DNA from: Beijerinckiaceae bacterium
GTDB lineage: Bacteria; Pseudomonadota; Alphaproteobacteria; Rhizobiales; Beijerinckiaceae
Direction: 5' to 3'
Assembly (NCBI GenBank): GCA_019745195.1
Contig: JAIETL010000009.1
Span: 1-64,000 of the forward strand
DNA: 64,000 nt
The notes under the pieces are model-generated. The model worked only from the letters and a program-made list of their open reading frames with translations, was not told the DNA's origin and ran no database searches. Positions 36,208 to 44,367 of the stretch are shown piece after piece. The position numbers were made by a program, and so were the translations under genes. Numbering within the stretch: the stretch's first letter is position 1; each line of letters begins with the position of its first letter.

Positions 36208-37583
36208 TCGCGATCGTCTTCCTGCTCACGCTGGTCGGCCTGATGGTCGGCATGAGCTTCATGGGCGTCGGCCCCAACACCAACCTGATCGGCGAGGTGT
36301 TGCTGCTGGTCGGGCTGTTCCTCGTGTTCTTCGGAGCCGGCATCTATATCGGCGCGGCGCTCGGCGTGCTCGGGCTGATCGTCGGGTTCGCCTTCTCCGA
36401 CCGGCCGTTCTGGACCTTCATCGGCCAGACCGTGTGGAACCCTTCTTCCAGCTTCGTGCTGGTGGCGGTGCCGTTGTTTCTGCTGATGGGCGAGATCCTG
36501 CTGCGCTCGGGGCTGTCGGAGCGGCTCTACCGCTCGCTCAATGTCTGGCTCGACCGGATGCCCGGCGGGCTTCTGCACACCAACATCGCCGCGTCGGGCG
36601 TGTTCTCGGCGATCTCGGGCTCGTCGGTCGCGACGGCCGCGACCATGGGCTCGGTCGCGCTGCCTTTCTTCCAGGGCTCGCGCTACGACCCGAAGATGGT
36701 GCTCGGCTCGCTCGCGGCCGGCGGGGCGCTCGGCAACCTGATCCCGCCCGGCATCACCTTCATCATCTACGGGCTGATCACCGAGACCTCGGTCGGGGCG
36801 CTCTATCTGGCTGCGGTGGGGCCGAGCATCCTCGTGGTCGTGCTGTTCGTGCTGGTGATCCTGTGGAAGGCGCGCACGGCCGCGCCGCTGGTGGACAGGG
36901 ACGCCCCGCGCATTCCCCTGAAGGTGAAGCTGCGCAGCCTGCTCGACCTGCTGCCGACCGCGCTTTTGATCCTGATCGTGCTCGGCACGATCTATGGCGG
37001 GCTCGCCACCGCGACGGAATCGGCCGCGCTCGGGGTCATCGGCGCGATGGTGTTCGCGGCGATCGAGGGCCGGCTGAATTTCCGGATGCTCAATGCCTCG
37101 GCGGAGGCGACCGCGCGCAACACGGCGCTGATCGGGCTGATCCTGTTCGGGGCCTATGTGCTGAACTACGTTTTCGTCGGCTTGGGCGTGCCGCAGGCGC
37201 TGGCCAAGCTCGTCAGCGAGATGCCGCTGCCGCCCTGGGCGATCATGCTGCTGATCATCGGCTTCTATCTGGCGCTCGGCACCTTCATGGAGGGGTTCTC
37301 CATGGTGGTGACGACGATCCCGGTGGTGTTTCCGGTCGTCGTCGCGCTGGGCTACGACCCGATCTGGTTCGGCGTCGTCGTCACCATGCTGGTCGAGATC
37401 GCGCTGGTCTCGCCGCCCGACGGCACGGTGCTCTATGTGCTGCAGGGCATGCGCCGCGATGGCGGGCCGATCACGGACGTGTTCTCCGGCGTGATCCCGT
37501 TCGTGCTGGTCTACATCCTGGCGGTGCTTATCCTGATGGGGTTCCCGCAACTCGCGCTCTGGCTGCCCAAGGCGGTAATGTAG
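36204..37583 (+). CDS. TRAP transporter large permease DctM family
   Basis: A 459-residue membrane protein carrying the transport path. The family signature regions LFLLMGEILLRSGLSERLY, SGSSVATAATMGSVALPFF and GGALGNLIPPGITFIIYGLITETS are present. Compared with the usual length of about 425 residues it has roughly 30 extra residues at the N-terminus, including an added hydrophobic stretch (IAIVFLLTLVGLMVGMSFMG). Translation starts with GTG at 36204 coupled to dctQ. It is the last gene of the operon; a leftward response regulator gene converges 18 bases further on. Confidence 0.9.
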   Translation: MIAIVFLLTLVGLMVGMSFMGVGPNTNLIGEVLLLVGLFLVFFGAGIYIGAALGVLGLIVGFAFSDRPFWTFIGQTVWNPSSSFVLVAVPLFLLMGEILLRSGLSERLYRSLNVWLDRMPGGLLHTNIAASGVFSAISGSSVATAATMGSVALPFFQGSRYDPKMVLGSLAAGGALGNLIPPGITFIIYGLITETSVGALYLAAVGPSILVVVLFVLVILWKARTAAPLVDRDAPRIPLKVKLRSLLDLLPTALLILIVLGTIYGGLATATESAALGVIGAMVFAAIEGRLNFRMLNASAEATARNTALIGLILFGAYVLNYVFVGLGVPQALAKLVSEMPLPPWAIMLLIIGFYLALGTFMEGFSMVVTTIPVVFPVVVALGYDPIWFGVVVTMLVEIALVSPPDGTVLYVLQGMRRDGGPITDVFSGVIPFVLVYILAVLILMGFPQLALWLPKAVM

Positions 37584-37601
37584 CCGGCGGTTCCGCCGCG
37601 C

Positions 37602-38258
37602 CTACGGCGCGTTGCGCGCGCCATAGGCGGCGGCGGCCGCGCGGTTGGGCAGGCGCAAGGTCCGCAGCAGCGCCGCGACATGGATCTTGACGGTGCCCTC
37701 GCCGAGGCCGAGCTGGCGCGCGATCTCCTTGTTGGAGCGGCCGAGCACGAGCGCATCGAGCACCTCGCGCTGGCGCGGCGTCAGCTTGGCCGTGCTGGCC
37801 GAGGCCTGTTCGGAGGAGAGCGGCGCGGCGGAGGCGTCCGAGGCCGGCGGCTGGGCGAGAACCGCCGGGACATAGATCTGCCCGGACAACACCGTCTCCA
37901 GCGCGCGGCAGAGTTCGGCCGGCCCGATGACCTTGGGGATGTAGCCATGCACGCCGGCCCCGAGCGCGCCGAGAATGTCTTCCCGCGCCGTCGAGCCCGA
38001 GACGACCGCGAGCGTGACGTGCTCGGCGCATTCGCGCACGGCCGCCAGACTCGCCGCCTGCTTCATGCCCGGCATCGAGAGGTCGAACAGCGCCAGCCTG
38101 ATGTCGGGGCGGGTGCCGAGCAACTCCAGCGCATCGTCCAGGGAGCCTGCCTCCAGCACGGTCTCGAAACCGAGCTGGCGCGTCAGGATAGCGCTGAGCG
38201 CGATGCGGAAGAAGGCGTCGTCATCGGCGATCAGGGCGCAGGAACGGGAAACGGCCAT
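37602..38258 (-). CDS. NarL/FixJ (LuxR-type) response regulator
   Basis: A 218-residue two-domain regulator. The receiver domain has acidic residues at 12-14 (ADDDA), phospho-acceptor D59 (LFDLSMPG), Thr/Ser near residue 88-90 (VVSGS) and Lys at 110 (YIPK). A linker of about 35 Ala/Ser-rich residues leads to a LuxR helix-turn-helix (LTPRQREVLDALVLGRSN, KEIARQLGLGEGTVKIHV). It diverges from the cellulose genes over a 490-base gap that contains two inverted copies of a 26-bp element. Its kinase could be the hybrid kinase at the far end of the cellulose locus; control of cellulose synthesis is inference from position. Confidence 0.88.
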   Translation of the reverse strand: MAVSRSCALIADDDAFFRIALSAILTRQLGFETVLEAGSLDDALELLGTRPDIRLALFDLSMPGMKQAASLAAVRECAEHVTLAVVSGSTAREDILGALGAGVHGYIPKVIGPAELCRALETVLSGQIYVPAVLAQPPASDASAAPLSSEQASASTAKLTPRQREVLDALVLGRSNKEIARQLGLGEGTVKIHVAALLRTLRLPNRAAAAAYGARNAP

Positions 38259-38424
38259 GGCGAGCGGAGCCTTGAGGAAACGAACTGGCGGCGGGCGGAT
38301 CAGCCGAGAAAGCGCCTCCCGGTCTTCACGACGGGTTAACGCTAACGGCAGAACGGCCAGCGGTCCAAGCGCCTTGCAGCGGAGGCGCGGGCGCGGGCGC
38401 GGTCCCGGAGAGCGGCGGCGCTTC

Positions 38425-38450
38425 CGGACGGACTAGGCTGATCGGACGGG
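38425..38450 (-). promoter_or_regulatory. 26-bp element, copy 1 (inverted relative to copy 2)
   Basis: Read on the minus strand: CCCGTCCGA, three bases, GCCTAGTCCGTCCG. It matches copy 2 at 23 of 26 positions, the three mismatches being central. It lies 167 bases upstream of the response regulator start. Confidence 0.6.
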
Positions 38451-38603
38451 TCGGCAAGGATCGGCAGCGCAGGGTGAGCCGCCCGAGCGGCATGGTTACG
38501 CGATGATGACCGCGAAACCGCGCATTTGCGGCGATCGCCCCTCTCCGAGGCGGACGCCATGCCCGCCGGTCACCGCGCGTTCATGCGTCGCGGGCCGCCC
38601 TCG

Positions 38604-38629
38604 CCCGTCCGAATGGCCTAGTCCGTCCG
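38604..38629 (+). promoter_or_regulatory. 26-bp element, copy 2
   Basis: CCCGTCCGA, three bases, GCCTAGTCCGTCCG on the plus strand, ending 119 bases upstream of bcsS. With copy 1 it forms a widely spaced inverted pair, a layout typical of binding sites for a regulator acting on divergent genes. Confidence 0.6.
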
Positions 38630-38748
38630 CACCGGCCCTGCGACCGTCGCGGGCAAGCCTTTGTTTACAGCGCCAGCCCGAGTTTCGGCCTGTCCGGAAG
38701 AGCTTCAGCGAGAAGCGCCGCCCGGGCTGAAACGGGGTTGTCCGCGTC

Positions 38749-39510
38749 ATGTTGCGTTTGCGTCTTCACACGGTTCCACGCGACCTCGCGGTGCTGGCGG
38801 CGCTCGCCCTGTCGACGAGCGCTGTCCGTGCGGCCGACTGGTACACCGGCGCCACCGCGCCCAAGGGGTCCGAGGACTGGATCGTCAGCCTCGACGCCTC
38901 GACCACGGTGACCTCGAACAACTCGGTTTTCGCCAATGCCGGCGGCACGGCCGCGATCGGCGGCTCGCTGCGCGACAGCGGCGCGCGCATCCGGGTCGAG
39001 GCGCTGGCGGGGACTTACGAGTATCGCGCCGACAACGGGGCGAAAGTGCGCGGCGAGCAGATCGAGGGCGCGGCGCTCGCCGGCTATGAATGGGTCTGGC
39101 GCGAAGCGAAGCTCGCGGGCTTCGTCGGCCTCTCGGTACGCGACACCTCGCTTTCGGTGGCCGACCCGGCCAACCCGGTCGTCGGCACGAGCTATGGCCT
39201 GAAGGGCGCGCTCGACTTCTACGCGAAACCGAGCGAGCGCACGATGGTGCAGGCCTATGGCTCGTTCAGCACCAACGACATGGCCTATTTCGGCCGGATC
39301 AAGGCCGGCTACCGCGTGGGCGGAAACGTCTATCTCGGCCCCGAGGTCGCGGTCCTCGGCAATGATTTCTACAACCAGTTCCGCATCGGCGCGCATCTGA
39401 CGGGGCTGCAGCTCGGCCCGATACAGGCCTCGCTCTCGGCCGGGTACCAGTACGACCGCGAGCAGAAGAGCGGCGTCTATGGCGCTGTCGATGTCCGGGC
39501 GCAGTTCTGA
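38749..39510 (+). CDS. bcsS: Cellulose biosynthesis protein BcsS-like, predicted outer-membrane barrel
   Basis: A 253-residue exported protein. The signal peptide (LAVLAALALSTSAVRA) is cleaved near residue 29. The mature part is rich in alternating hydrophobic/polar beta-strand patterns, ends in a C-terminal Phe (GAVDVRAQF), and has short turns between strands such as RADNGAKVRGEQIEGA; all fit an outer-membrane beta-barrel. It resembles the BcsS family of Hyphomicrobiales cellulose operons. The bcsA start lies 5 bases after its stop. Function is not established; a role in glucan passage or anchoring across the outer membrane is inference. Confidence 0.75.
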   Translation: MLRLRLHTVPRDLAVLAALALSTSAVRAADWYTGATAPKGSEDWIVSLDASTTVTSNNSVFANAGGTAAIGGSLRDSGARIRVEALAGTYEYRADNGAKVRGEQIEGAALAGYEWVWREAKLAGFVGLSVRDTSLSVADPANPVVGTSYGLKGALDFYAKPSERTMVQAYGSFSTNDMAYFGRIKAGYRVGGNVYLGPEVAVLGNDFYNQFRIGAHLTGLQLGPIQASLSAGYQYDREQKSGVYGAVDVRAQF

Positions 39511-39514
39511 CGCC

Positions 39515-42142
39515 ATGACCGACGCGACCTTAACCGACACAACGCTCTCCACACCTGCCGCCATGGCGCGGTTCCGGCCGACCCGCCTCGTCGCGGCGCT
39601 GCGCTGGAGCTGCTGGCTCGTCTGCGGAGCCTTGATGTTCGTGCTGGTGACGCAGCCGGTCAGCGTCCAGGCGCAAGGCGCGCTCGGCCTCGTCGTCGTC
39701 GCCGGGCTCGTTGCCCTCGCGCGGCTGCCGCGCCTCGCCTGGACGCGCTATCTCTTCCTCGCGCTCGGCTCGACCGTGCTGCTGCGCTATCTCTACTGGC
39801 GGCTGACCTCGACGCTGCCGCCGGTCTCGGACGCCGTCGGCTTCGGCTTCGGCGTCGTGCTGCTGGGCGCGGAGCTGTTTTGCGCCTTCGTGCTGGCGAT
39901 CAGCCTCGTCATCAACGCCGACCCGTTGCGCCGCAAGAGCCTGCCGCGCGACGAGGACGCCGCGCTGCCGACCGTCGACGTCTTCATCCCGAGCTACAAC
40001 GAAGACGAGACCATCCTCGCGATGACGGTCGCCGCCGCGAAGAACATGGACTACCCGGCCGACAAGCTGACCGTCTGGCTGCTCGACGATGGCGGCTCGG
40101 ACCAGAAATGCAACGACAGGGACGCAGCCAAAGCCGCCGCCGCCCGCAGCCGCCGCGCCACGCTGCAGGCGCTGTGCCGTGAACTGGGCGCCGTCTATCT
40201 GACGCGGGCCAAGAACGAGCACGCCAAGGCCGGCAACCTCAACAACGGGCTGGCCCATTCGAAGGCCGAGATCGTCGTCGTGTTCGACGCCGACCATGCG
40301 CCGTTCCGGCAGTTCCTGCGCGAGACGGTCGGCCATTTCGCCCGCGACCAAAAGCTCTTCCTCGTCCAGACGCCGCATGTCTTCCTCAATCCCGATCCGA
40401 TCGAGAAGAATCTGCGCACCTTCCAGCGCATGCCGTCCGAGAACGAGATGTTCTATGCGGTCACGCAGCGCGGGCTCGACAAGTGGAACGGCTCGTTCTT
40501 CTGCGGCTCGGCGGCGCTGCTGCGGCGCTCGGCGCTGGCCACCACCGGCGGCTTCTCCGGCATCACCATCACCGAGGATTGCGAGACCGCCTTCGAACTG
40601 CATGCGCAGGGCTGGACCTCTCTATACGTCGACAAGCCGCTGATCGCCGGCCTGCAGCCGGAAACCTTCGCGAGCTTCATCGGCCAGCGCTCGCGCTGGT
40701 GCCAGGGCATGTTCCAGATCCTGATGCTCAAGAACCCGGCGATCCGGGCCGGCCTGAAGCCGATCCAGCGCATCGCCTATCTCTCGAGCATGACCTTCTG
40801 GTTCTTCCCGGTGCCGCGGCTGATCTTCATGGTCGCGCCGCTGCTCTACATCTTCCTCGACGTGAAGATCTTCGTCTCCAGCATTGACGAGACCATCGCC
40901 TACACGCTCTCCTATGTCGCTGTTAACATGGTGATGCAGAGCTATCTCTACGGCCATGTCCGCTGGCCGTGGATGTCGGAGCTCTACGAGTACGTGCAGG
41001 GCGTGTTCCTGGCCAAAGCGATCGTCTCGGTCGTCGCCTCGCCGCGCAAGCCGACCTTCAACGTCACAGCCAAGGGCCTCTCGCTCGACAACGACCATCT
41101 CTCGGAACTGGCCTGGCCGTTCTTCGGCGTCTTCGCGCTGCTGGCGCTCGGCGTCGGCACGGCGGTCTTCCGCTACCTGTTCGAGCCCGGCGTCACCGAA
41201 CTCATGCTGGTCGTGGGCCTGTGGACCGGCTTCAACCTGCTGGTGGCGGGCGTGGCGCTCGGCGCCGTCGCCGAGCGCAAACAGGTCGACCGGCATCCGC
41301 GCCTCGCCGTGGCGCGCAGGGGCACGCTGACCGTCGATGGCCATGCCATTCCGGTTTCGATCGAGAACGTCTCGGCCGGCGGCTGTGGCGTCGTGATCGC
41401 GGCGCTGCCTACCGGGCTCGTCCTCAAGACGGGCGAGACTTCGGGCCTGCTCGCCGTGGAGCCCGGCGAGGGCGTCAGCCCGCAGCCGCCCGTCAAGGTG
41501 TCGCTGAGCCATGTCGCACAGCTCGGAGACTCCAGCCGCTGCGGGCTTTCCTTCACCGCGCTGAAGCCGGCGCAGTACCGCGCCGTCGCGGAGCTGATGT
41601 ATGGCGATGCGGCTGCGATCGCGCGCTTCCTGGAAGGACGGCGCAAGCCGATCGGGCTGGTGCGCGGCAGCGCACGCTTCATGTTTTGGGGCGTCACCGA
41701 GCCGCTGCGGGCGCTGGCCTATGCGTTCAGGAAGCCGCCCGAGGCCGAGACTGCGACCGTAGCGGCCGAGACTGCGCCCGTAATCGCACCGGCCTTCGAC
41801 CCAGCGGCTTTTGCGGCGACCATCCAGTCGCTTGCCGACAAGACGCGGCCAGTCGCCACCGCCGAGCCCAAGCTGGCGGCGCAGGACTGGCTCGCCTCGA
41901 TCGCGACCCTGTCGGGCGCGCGGCCACCCGTCGCTAGCGACGATGCGCCCCTGCTGGCGGGGGGCTGCCTGAGCCGATGCGCCTGCGCCTTACCCATCCC
42001 GCTGCGCTCAGCGCCGGCATCGCCGCCATCATCCTCGCGGCGGCGGCTGTGCATGCGCAGAGCTTCGTTGGCGTCGGACCGGTGCGCAGCTTCACGCTGC
42101 CGACCGAGCCGCGCGGCGAGCCGGCGCCCGAGCCGGCCGTGA
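39515..42142 (+). CDS. bcsA: Cellulose synthase catalytic subunit BcsA
   Basis: An 875-residue inner-membrane GT2 synthase as annotated here. Catalytic marks are intact: DDG (D191-D192), DADH (D258, D260), TED (353-355) and QRSRW (Q391, R394, W395). Membrane helices flank the GT domain, and a PilZ domain follows (residues about 585-700) with ENVSAGG containing N618 and S620. Its first PilZ arginine motif reads VDRHPR, with Asp592 where the first Arg of RxxxR is usual. From about residue 815 the frame runs through a G6 tract into the bcsB reading region, giving a 57-residue Arg/Ser/Cys-rich tail overlapping bcsB by 166 bases. One G fewer would give a TGA at 41970-41972. Confidence 0.9.
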   Translation: MTDATLTDTTLSTPAAMARFRPTRLVAALRWSCWLVCGALMFVLVTQPVSVQAQGALGLVVVAGLVALARLPRLAWTRYLFLALGSTVLLRYLYWRLTSTLPPVSDAVGFGFGVVLLGAELFCAFVLAISLVINADPLRRKSLPRDEDAALPTVDVFIPSYNEDETILAMTVAAAKNMDYPADKLTVWLLDDGGSDQKCNDRDAAKAAAARSRRATLQALCRELGAVYLTRAKNEHAKAGNLNNGLAHSKAEIVVVFDADHAPFRQFLRETVGHFARDQKLFLVQTPHVFLNPDPIEKNLRTFQRMPSENEMFYAVTQRGLDKWNGSFFCGSAALLRRSALATTGGFSGITITEDCETAFELHAQGWTSLYVDKPLIAGLQPETFASFIGQRSRWCQGMFQILMLKNPAIRAGLKPIQRIAYLSSMTFWFFPVPRLIFMVAPLLYIFLDVKIFVSSIDETIAYTLSYVAVNMVMQSYLYGHVRWPWMSELYEYVQGVFLAKAIVSVVASPRKPTFNVTAKGLSLDNDHLSELAWPFFGVFALLALGVGTAVFRYLFEPGVTELMLVVGLWTGFNLLVAGVALGAVAERKQVDRHPRLAVARRGTLTVDGHAIPVSIENVSAGGCGVVIAALPTGLVLKTGETSGLLAVEPGEGVSPQPPVKVSLSHVAQLGDSSRCGLSFTALKPAQYRAVAELMYGDAAAIARFLEGRRKPIGLVRGSARFMFWGVTEPLRALAYAFRKPPEAETATVAAETAPVIAPAFDPAAFAATIQSLADKTRPVATAEPKLAAQDWLASIATLSGARPPVASDDAPLLAGGCLSRCACALPIPLRSAPASPPSSSRRRLCMRRASLASDRCAASRCRPSRAASRRPSRP

Positions 42143-44367
42143 TCGCGCCGCCCGCCGTGACCGTCGCGCCGCGCGACGAGGGCCTGCGCCGCCTGCCAGC
42201 GACGCTGAAGGGGTTCCGTTTTGCGGGAGAATGGGCGCAAAACCAGTGGCCGGTCTATCTGACAGCGCAGCAGGCGCGCGAGCCGGCGCGCTTCCGGCTG
42301 GCTTTCCTGTCCGCGATCTCGGTGATGCCGGAAGGCTCGCGGGCGACGCTCAGCATCAATGGCGCGGTGATCGCCAGAACCGCGCTCGCCCCGCCCGACG
42401 CCGTGACGACGCGGGAATTCGCCGTTCCCGCCGGCCTGCTGAAGCCCGGCTTCAACGCGGTGCGCCTCCTGATCGAGCAGCGCCACCGCGTCGATTGCTC
42501 GCCGGCGGCGACCTATGAACTCTGGACCGCGCTCGACGTCGCGCAGACAGGGCTGCTGCTCGGGACCGCCGGCGGCTTCGCGACGCCCGCCGACATCGCC
42601 GCCGTGCCGCCGCGCCGCGACGGCGCGAGCGCGATCCGCCTCATGCTCGCGGGCAAGCTGTCGCCGGAGATGGCCGGGCGCGCCGTCAGGGCGGCGCAGA
42701 TCGCCGCGCTCGCGGGCGGCTCGCTGCAGCCGGTGGTCGACATCGCCGGAGCCGAGCCCGACACAGGCGGGCTCATCCTCGCCATCGGCACGGCCGAGGA
42801 GTTGCAGACCCGGCCCGAACTGGCCGATCTCGGGCTCGTCGCCGGGCCACGCTACGGTTTTCTGCCCGCAGTAGCCGGGCGCGGGCCGACATTCGTCGTC
42901 ACCGGCGTCAACGCGGCCGATCTCGATGTCGCGCTGGCGCGCTGGAACGCCGAGCGCCTCGCTACGGCTGCGACCGGCACAGAGGCAGGCCTGCGTGCGG
43001 CGGCGCTCCTGCCCGGACACGCCGCCAGCGGGGCGTCCGAACGGATCGCGCTGCGCCAGACCGGATTCTCCGGCGCGGAATTCTCGGGCCGGCTGTTCCG
43101 GCTCGGGCTCGACATCGCCATGCCGATGGATTTTCTGCCGGCCGATTACGACCGCATGGCGCTGAACCTCGCCGGCTCGCACAGCGCCGAGCTCGCCCGG
43201 CAGGCCAACATCCTGGTCGAGGTCAATGGCCATGCCGCCGCGACGCAGATGCTGCGGGCGGGCGCGGCCGACGACCTCGAACGCAACCAGATCTTCCTGC
43301 CGCTGCGCCTGCTGAAACCCGGGCAGAACCGCATCGAAATCCTGGCGCAGACGCCGACGCAGGCCGACGAAAGCTGCACGGTCTCGCGCGCCTCCTCCCT
43401 GCGCCGCCTCCAGATCCTCGACCGCAGCGAACTCGTGCTGCCGCGCATCGCCCGCATCGGCCGCGCGCCGGAGCTTTCGCTGATGGCGGCGGGCGGTTTT
43501 CCGTTCTCGCACGAGGGCGCGCGGCCGATCCTGTTCGTGCCCAATCCCGACCGCCAGACCATGGCGGCGGCGCTGACGCTGGCCGCGCGGCTGGCGGTGG
43601 CAGCGGGCCGGCCGATCGACTTCAGCTTCGCCATGACTGCGCCCGCGCGCGACGCCGGCGAGGTGCTGATGGTCTCGCCCGCACAGACGCTCGATCCGGC
43701 GCTCTTGCGCGCCGCCGGCGTCGATCCGGCCGGGCTCGAAAACGCGTGGCGGGCGGCGTCCCAGCCGGGAACGATGCGCCTTGCCGCGCAGATGTCCGAG
43801 GCCGAGGCGCTGGCGCAGCGCTGCAGCCTGCCGCAGCCGGCTCTCCAGACCGCGGCCACGCGGGGACTTGCCGCAGCGCCTGCCGCCGGCCTGTCGCTCG
43901 CCAGCATCGGGCTCAGGGCGAGCTTGCCGGCCCTGCCCTTCTGGGCTCCGGTCGAGCCCGGCGCGGCCGCGTCCGAGGCCGAGGTGGTGCAGGCGCGCGC
44001 GGCGCTGATCGTCGGGCAGGATTTCCCCGACGCCGCGTCCCGCAATCTCTGGACCGTGGTCACGGCGCCCGACGCCGCCGCGCTGAAGGCCGGCGTCCAG
44101 TGCCTGACGCACCCGCAGATCTGGGGCCGGCTCGGCGGACGGATGGCCGCGCTCAATGCCGACGAGAGCGTGGTTGCTTTACCTGCCGGCGAGCGGCTGC
44201 GCCATGTCGCGACGCAAGGGTTCGACCTCCTGAATCTGCGCCTCGTCGCCGCCGGCTGGCTCTCGCTGAACCCGCTCTCCTATGTCGGGCTCGCGCTGGC
44301 GCTGGTGCTGTGCCTGGCCGCCGCGACGCTCTGGCTCGTGCTCAACACCGGCAGGAGGCAGGAATGA
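41977..44367 (+). CDS. bcsB: Cyclic-di-GMP-binding / cellulose synthase subunit BcsB
   Basis: A 796-residue periplasmic subunit anchored by one C-terminal helix (YVGLALALVLCLAAATLWLVL). A signal peptide precedes a Pro-rich linker (residues 30-65), then alternating carbohydrate-binding-like and flavodoxin-like domains, with motifs GLRRLPATLKGF and FAGEWAQNQWPVYL near the start and SADYDRM-like PADYDRMALNLAG in the middle. It guides the glucan after BcsA and is required for synthesis. The start lies 4 bases past where a one-base-shorter bcsA would stop. Its own stop overlaps the bcsZ start as ATGA. Confidence 0.9.
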   Translation: MRLRLTHPAALSAGIAAIILAAAAVHAQSFVGVGPVRSFTLPTEPRGEPAPEPAVIAPPAVTVAPRDEGLRRLPATLKGFRFAGEWAQNQWPVYLTAQQAREPARFRLAFLSAISVMPEGSRATLSINGAVIARTALAPPDAVTTREFAVPAGLLKPGFNAVRLLIEQRHRVDCSPAATYELWTALDVAQTGLLLGTAGGFATPADIAAVPPRRDGASAIRLMLAGKLSPEMAGRAVRAAQIAALAGGSLQPVVDIAGAEPDTGGLILAIGTAEELQTRPELADLGLVAGPRYGFLPAVAGRGPTFVVTGVNAADLDVALARWNAERLATAATGTEAGLRAAALLPGHAASGASERIALRQTGFSGAEFSGRLFRLGLDIAMPMDFLPADYDRMALNLAGSHSAELARQANILVEVNGHAAATQMLRAGAADDLERNQIFLPLRLLKPGQNRIEILAQTPTQADESCTVSRASSLRRLQILDRSELVLPRIARIGRAPELSLMAAGGFPFSHEGARPILFVPNPDRQTMAAALTLAARLAVAAGRPIDFSFAMTAPARDAGEVLMVSPAQTLDPALLRAAGVDPAGLENAWRAASQPGTMRLAAQMSEAEALAQRCSLPQPALQTAATRGLAAAPAAGLSLASIGLRASLPALPFWAPVEPGAAASEAEVVQARAALIVGQDFPDAASRNLWTVVTAPDAAALKAGVQCLTHPQIWGRLGGRMAALNADESVVALPAGERLRHVATQGFDLLNLRLVAAGWLSLNPLSYVGLALALVLCLAAATLWLVLNTGRRQE

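Larger units (their letters stand above)
38259..38748. other. 490-base non-coding gap between the response regulator and bcsS
   Basis: No convincing gene was found here; small open frames have arginine-rich, out-of-frame-like compositions. It holds two inverted copies of a 26-bp element (38425-38450 and 38604-38629) with further GTCCG motifs near 38690 and 38739, close to bcsS. No clear sigma-70-like pair was recognised. Confidence 0.6.

Noticed and set aside
37584-37601. Terminator between the convergent DctM and response regulator genes
   Set aside because: The 18-base gap holds no complete stem with adjoining T-run.
38342-38750. Small minus-strand frames (72 and 84 codons) in the gap upstream of bcsS
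   Set aside because: No ribosome-binding site, Arg/Ser-rich composition, and they cross the regulatory 26-bp elements.
41719-44112. 797-codon open frame on the minus strand opposite bcsB
   Set aside because: Composition is Arg/Gly-rich with no recognisable domain; bcsB on the other strand has signal peptide, domains and C-terminal anchor.
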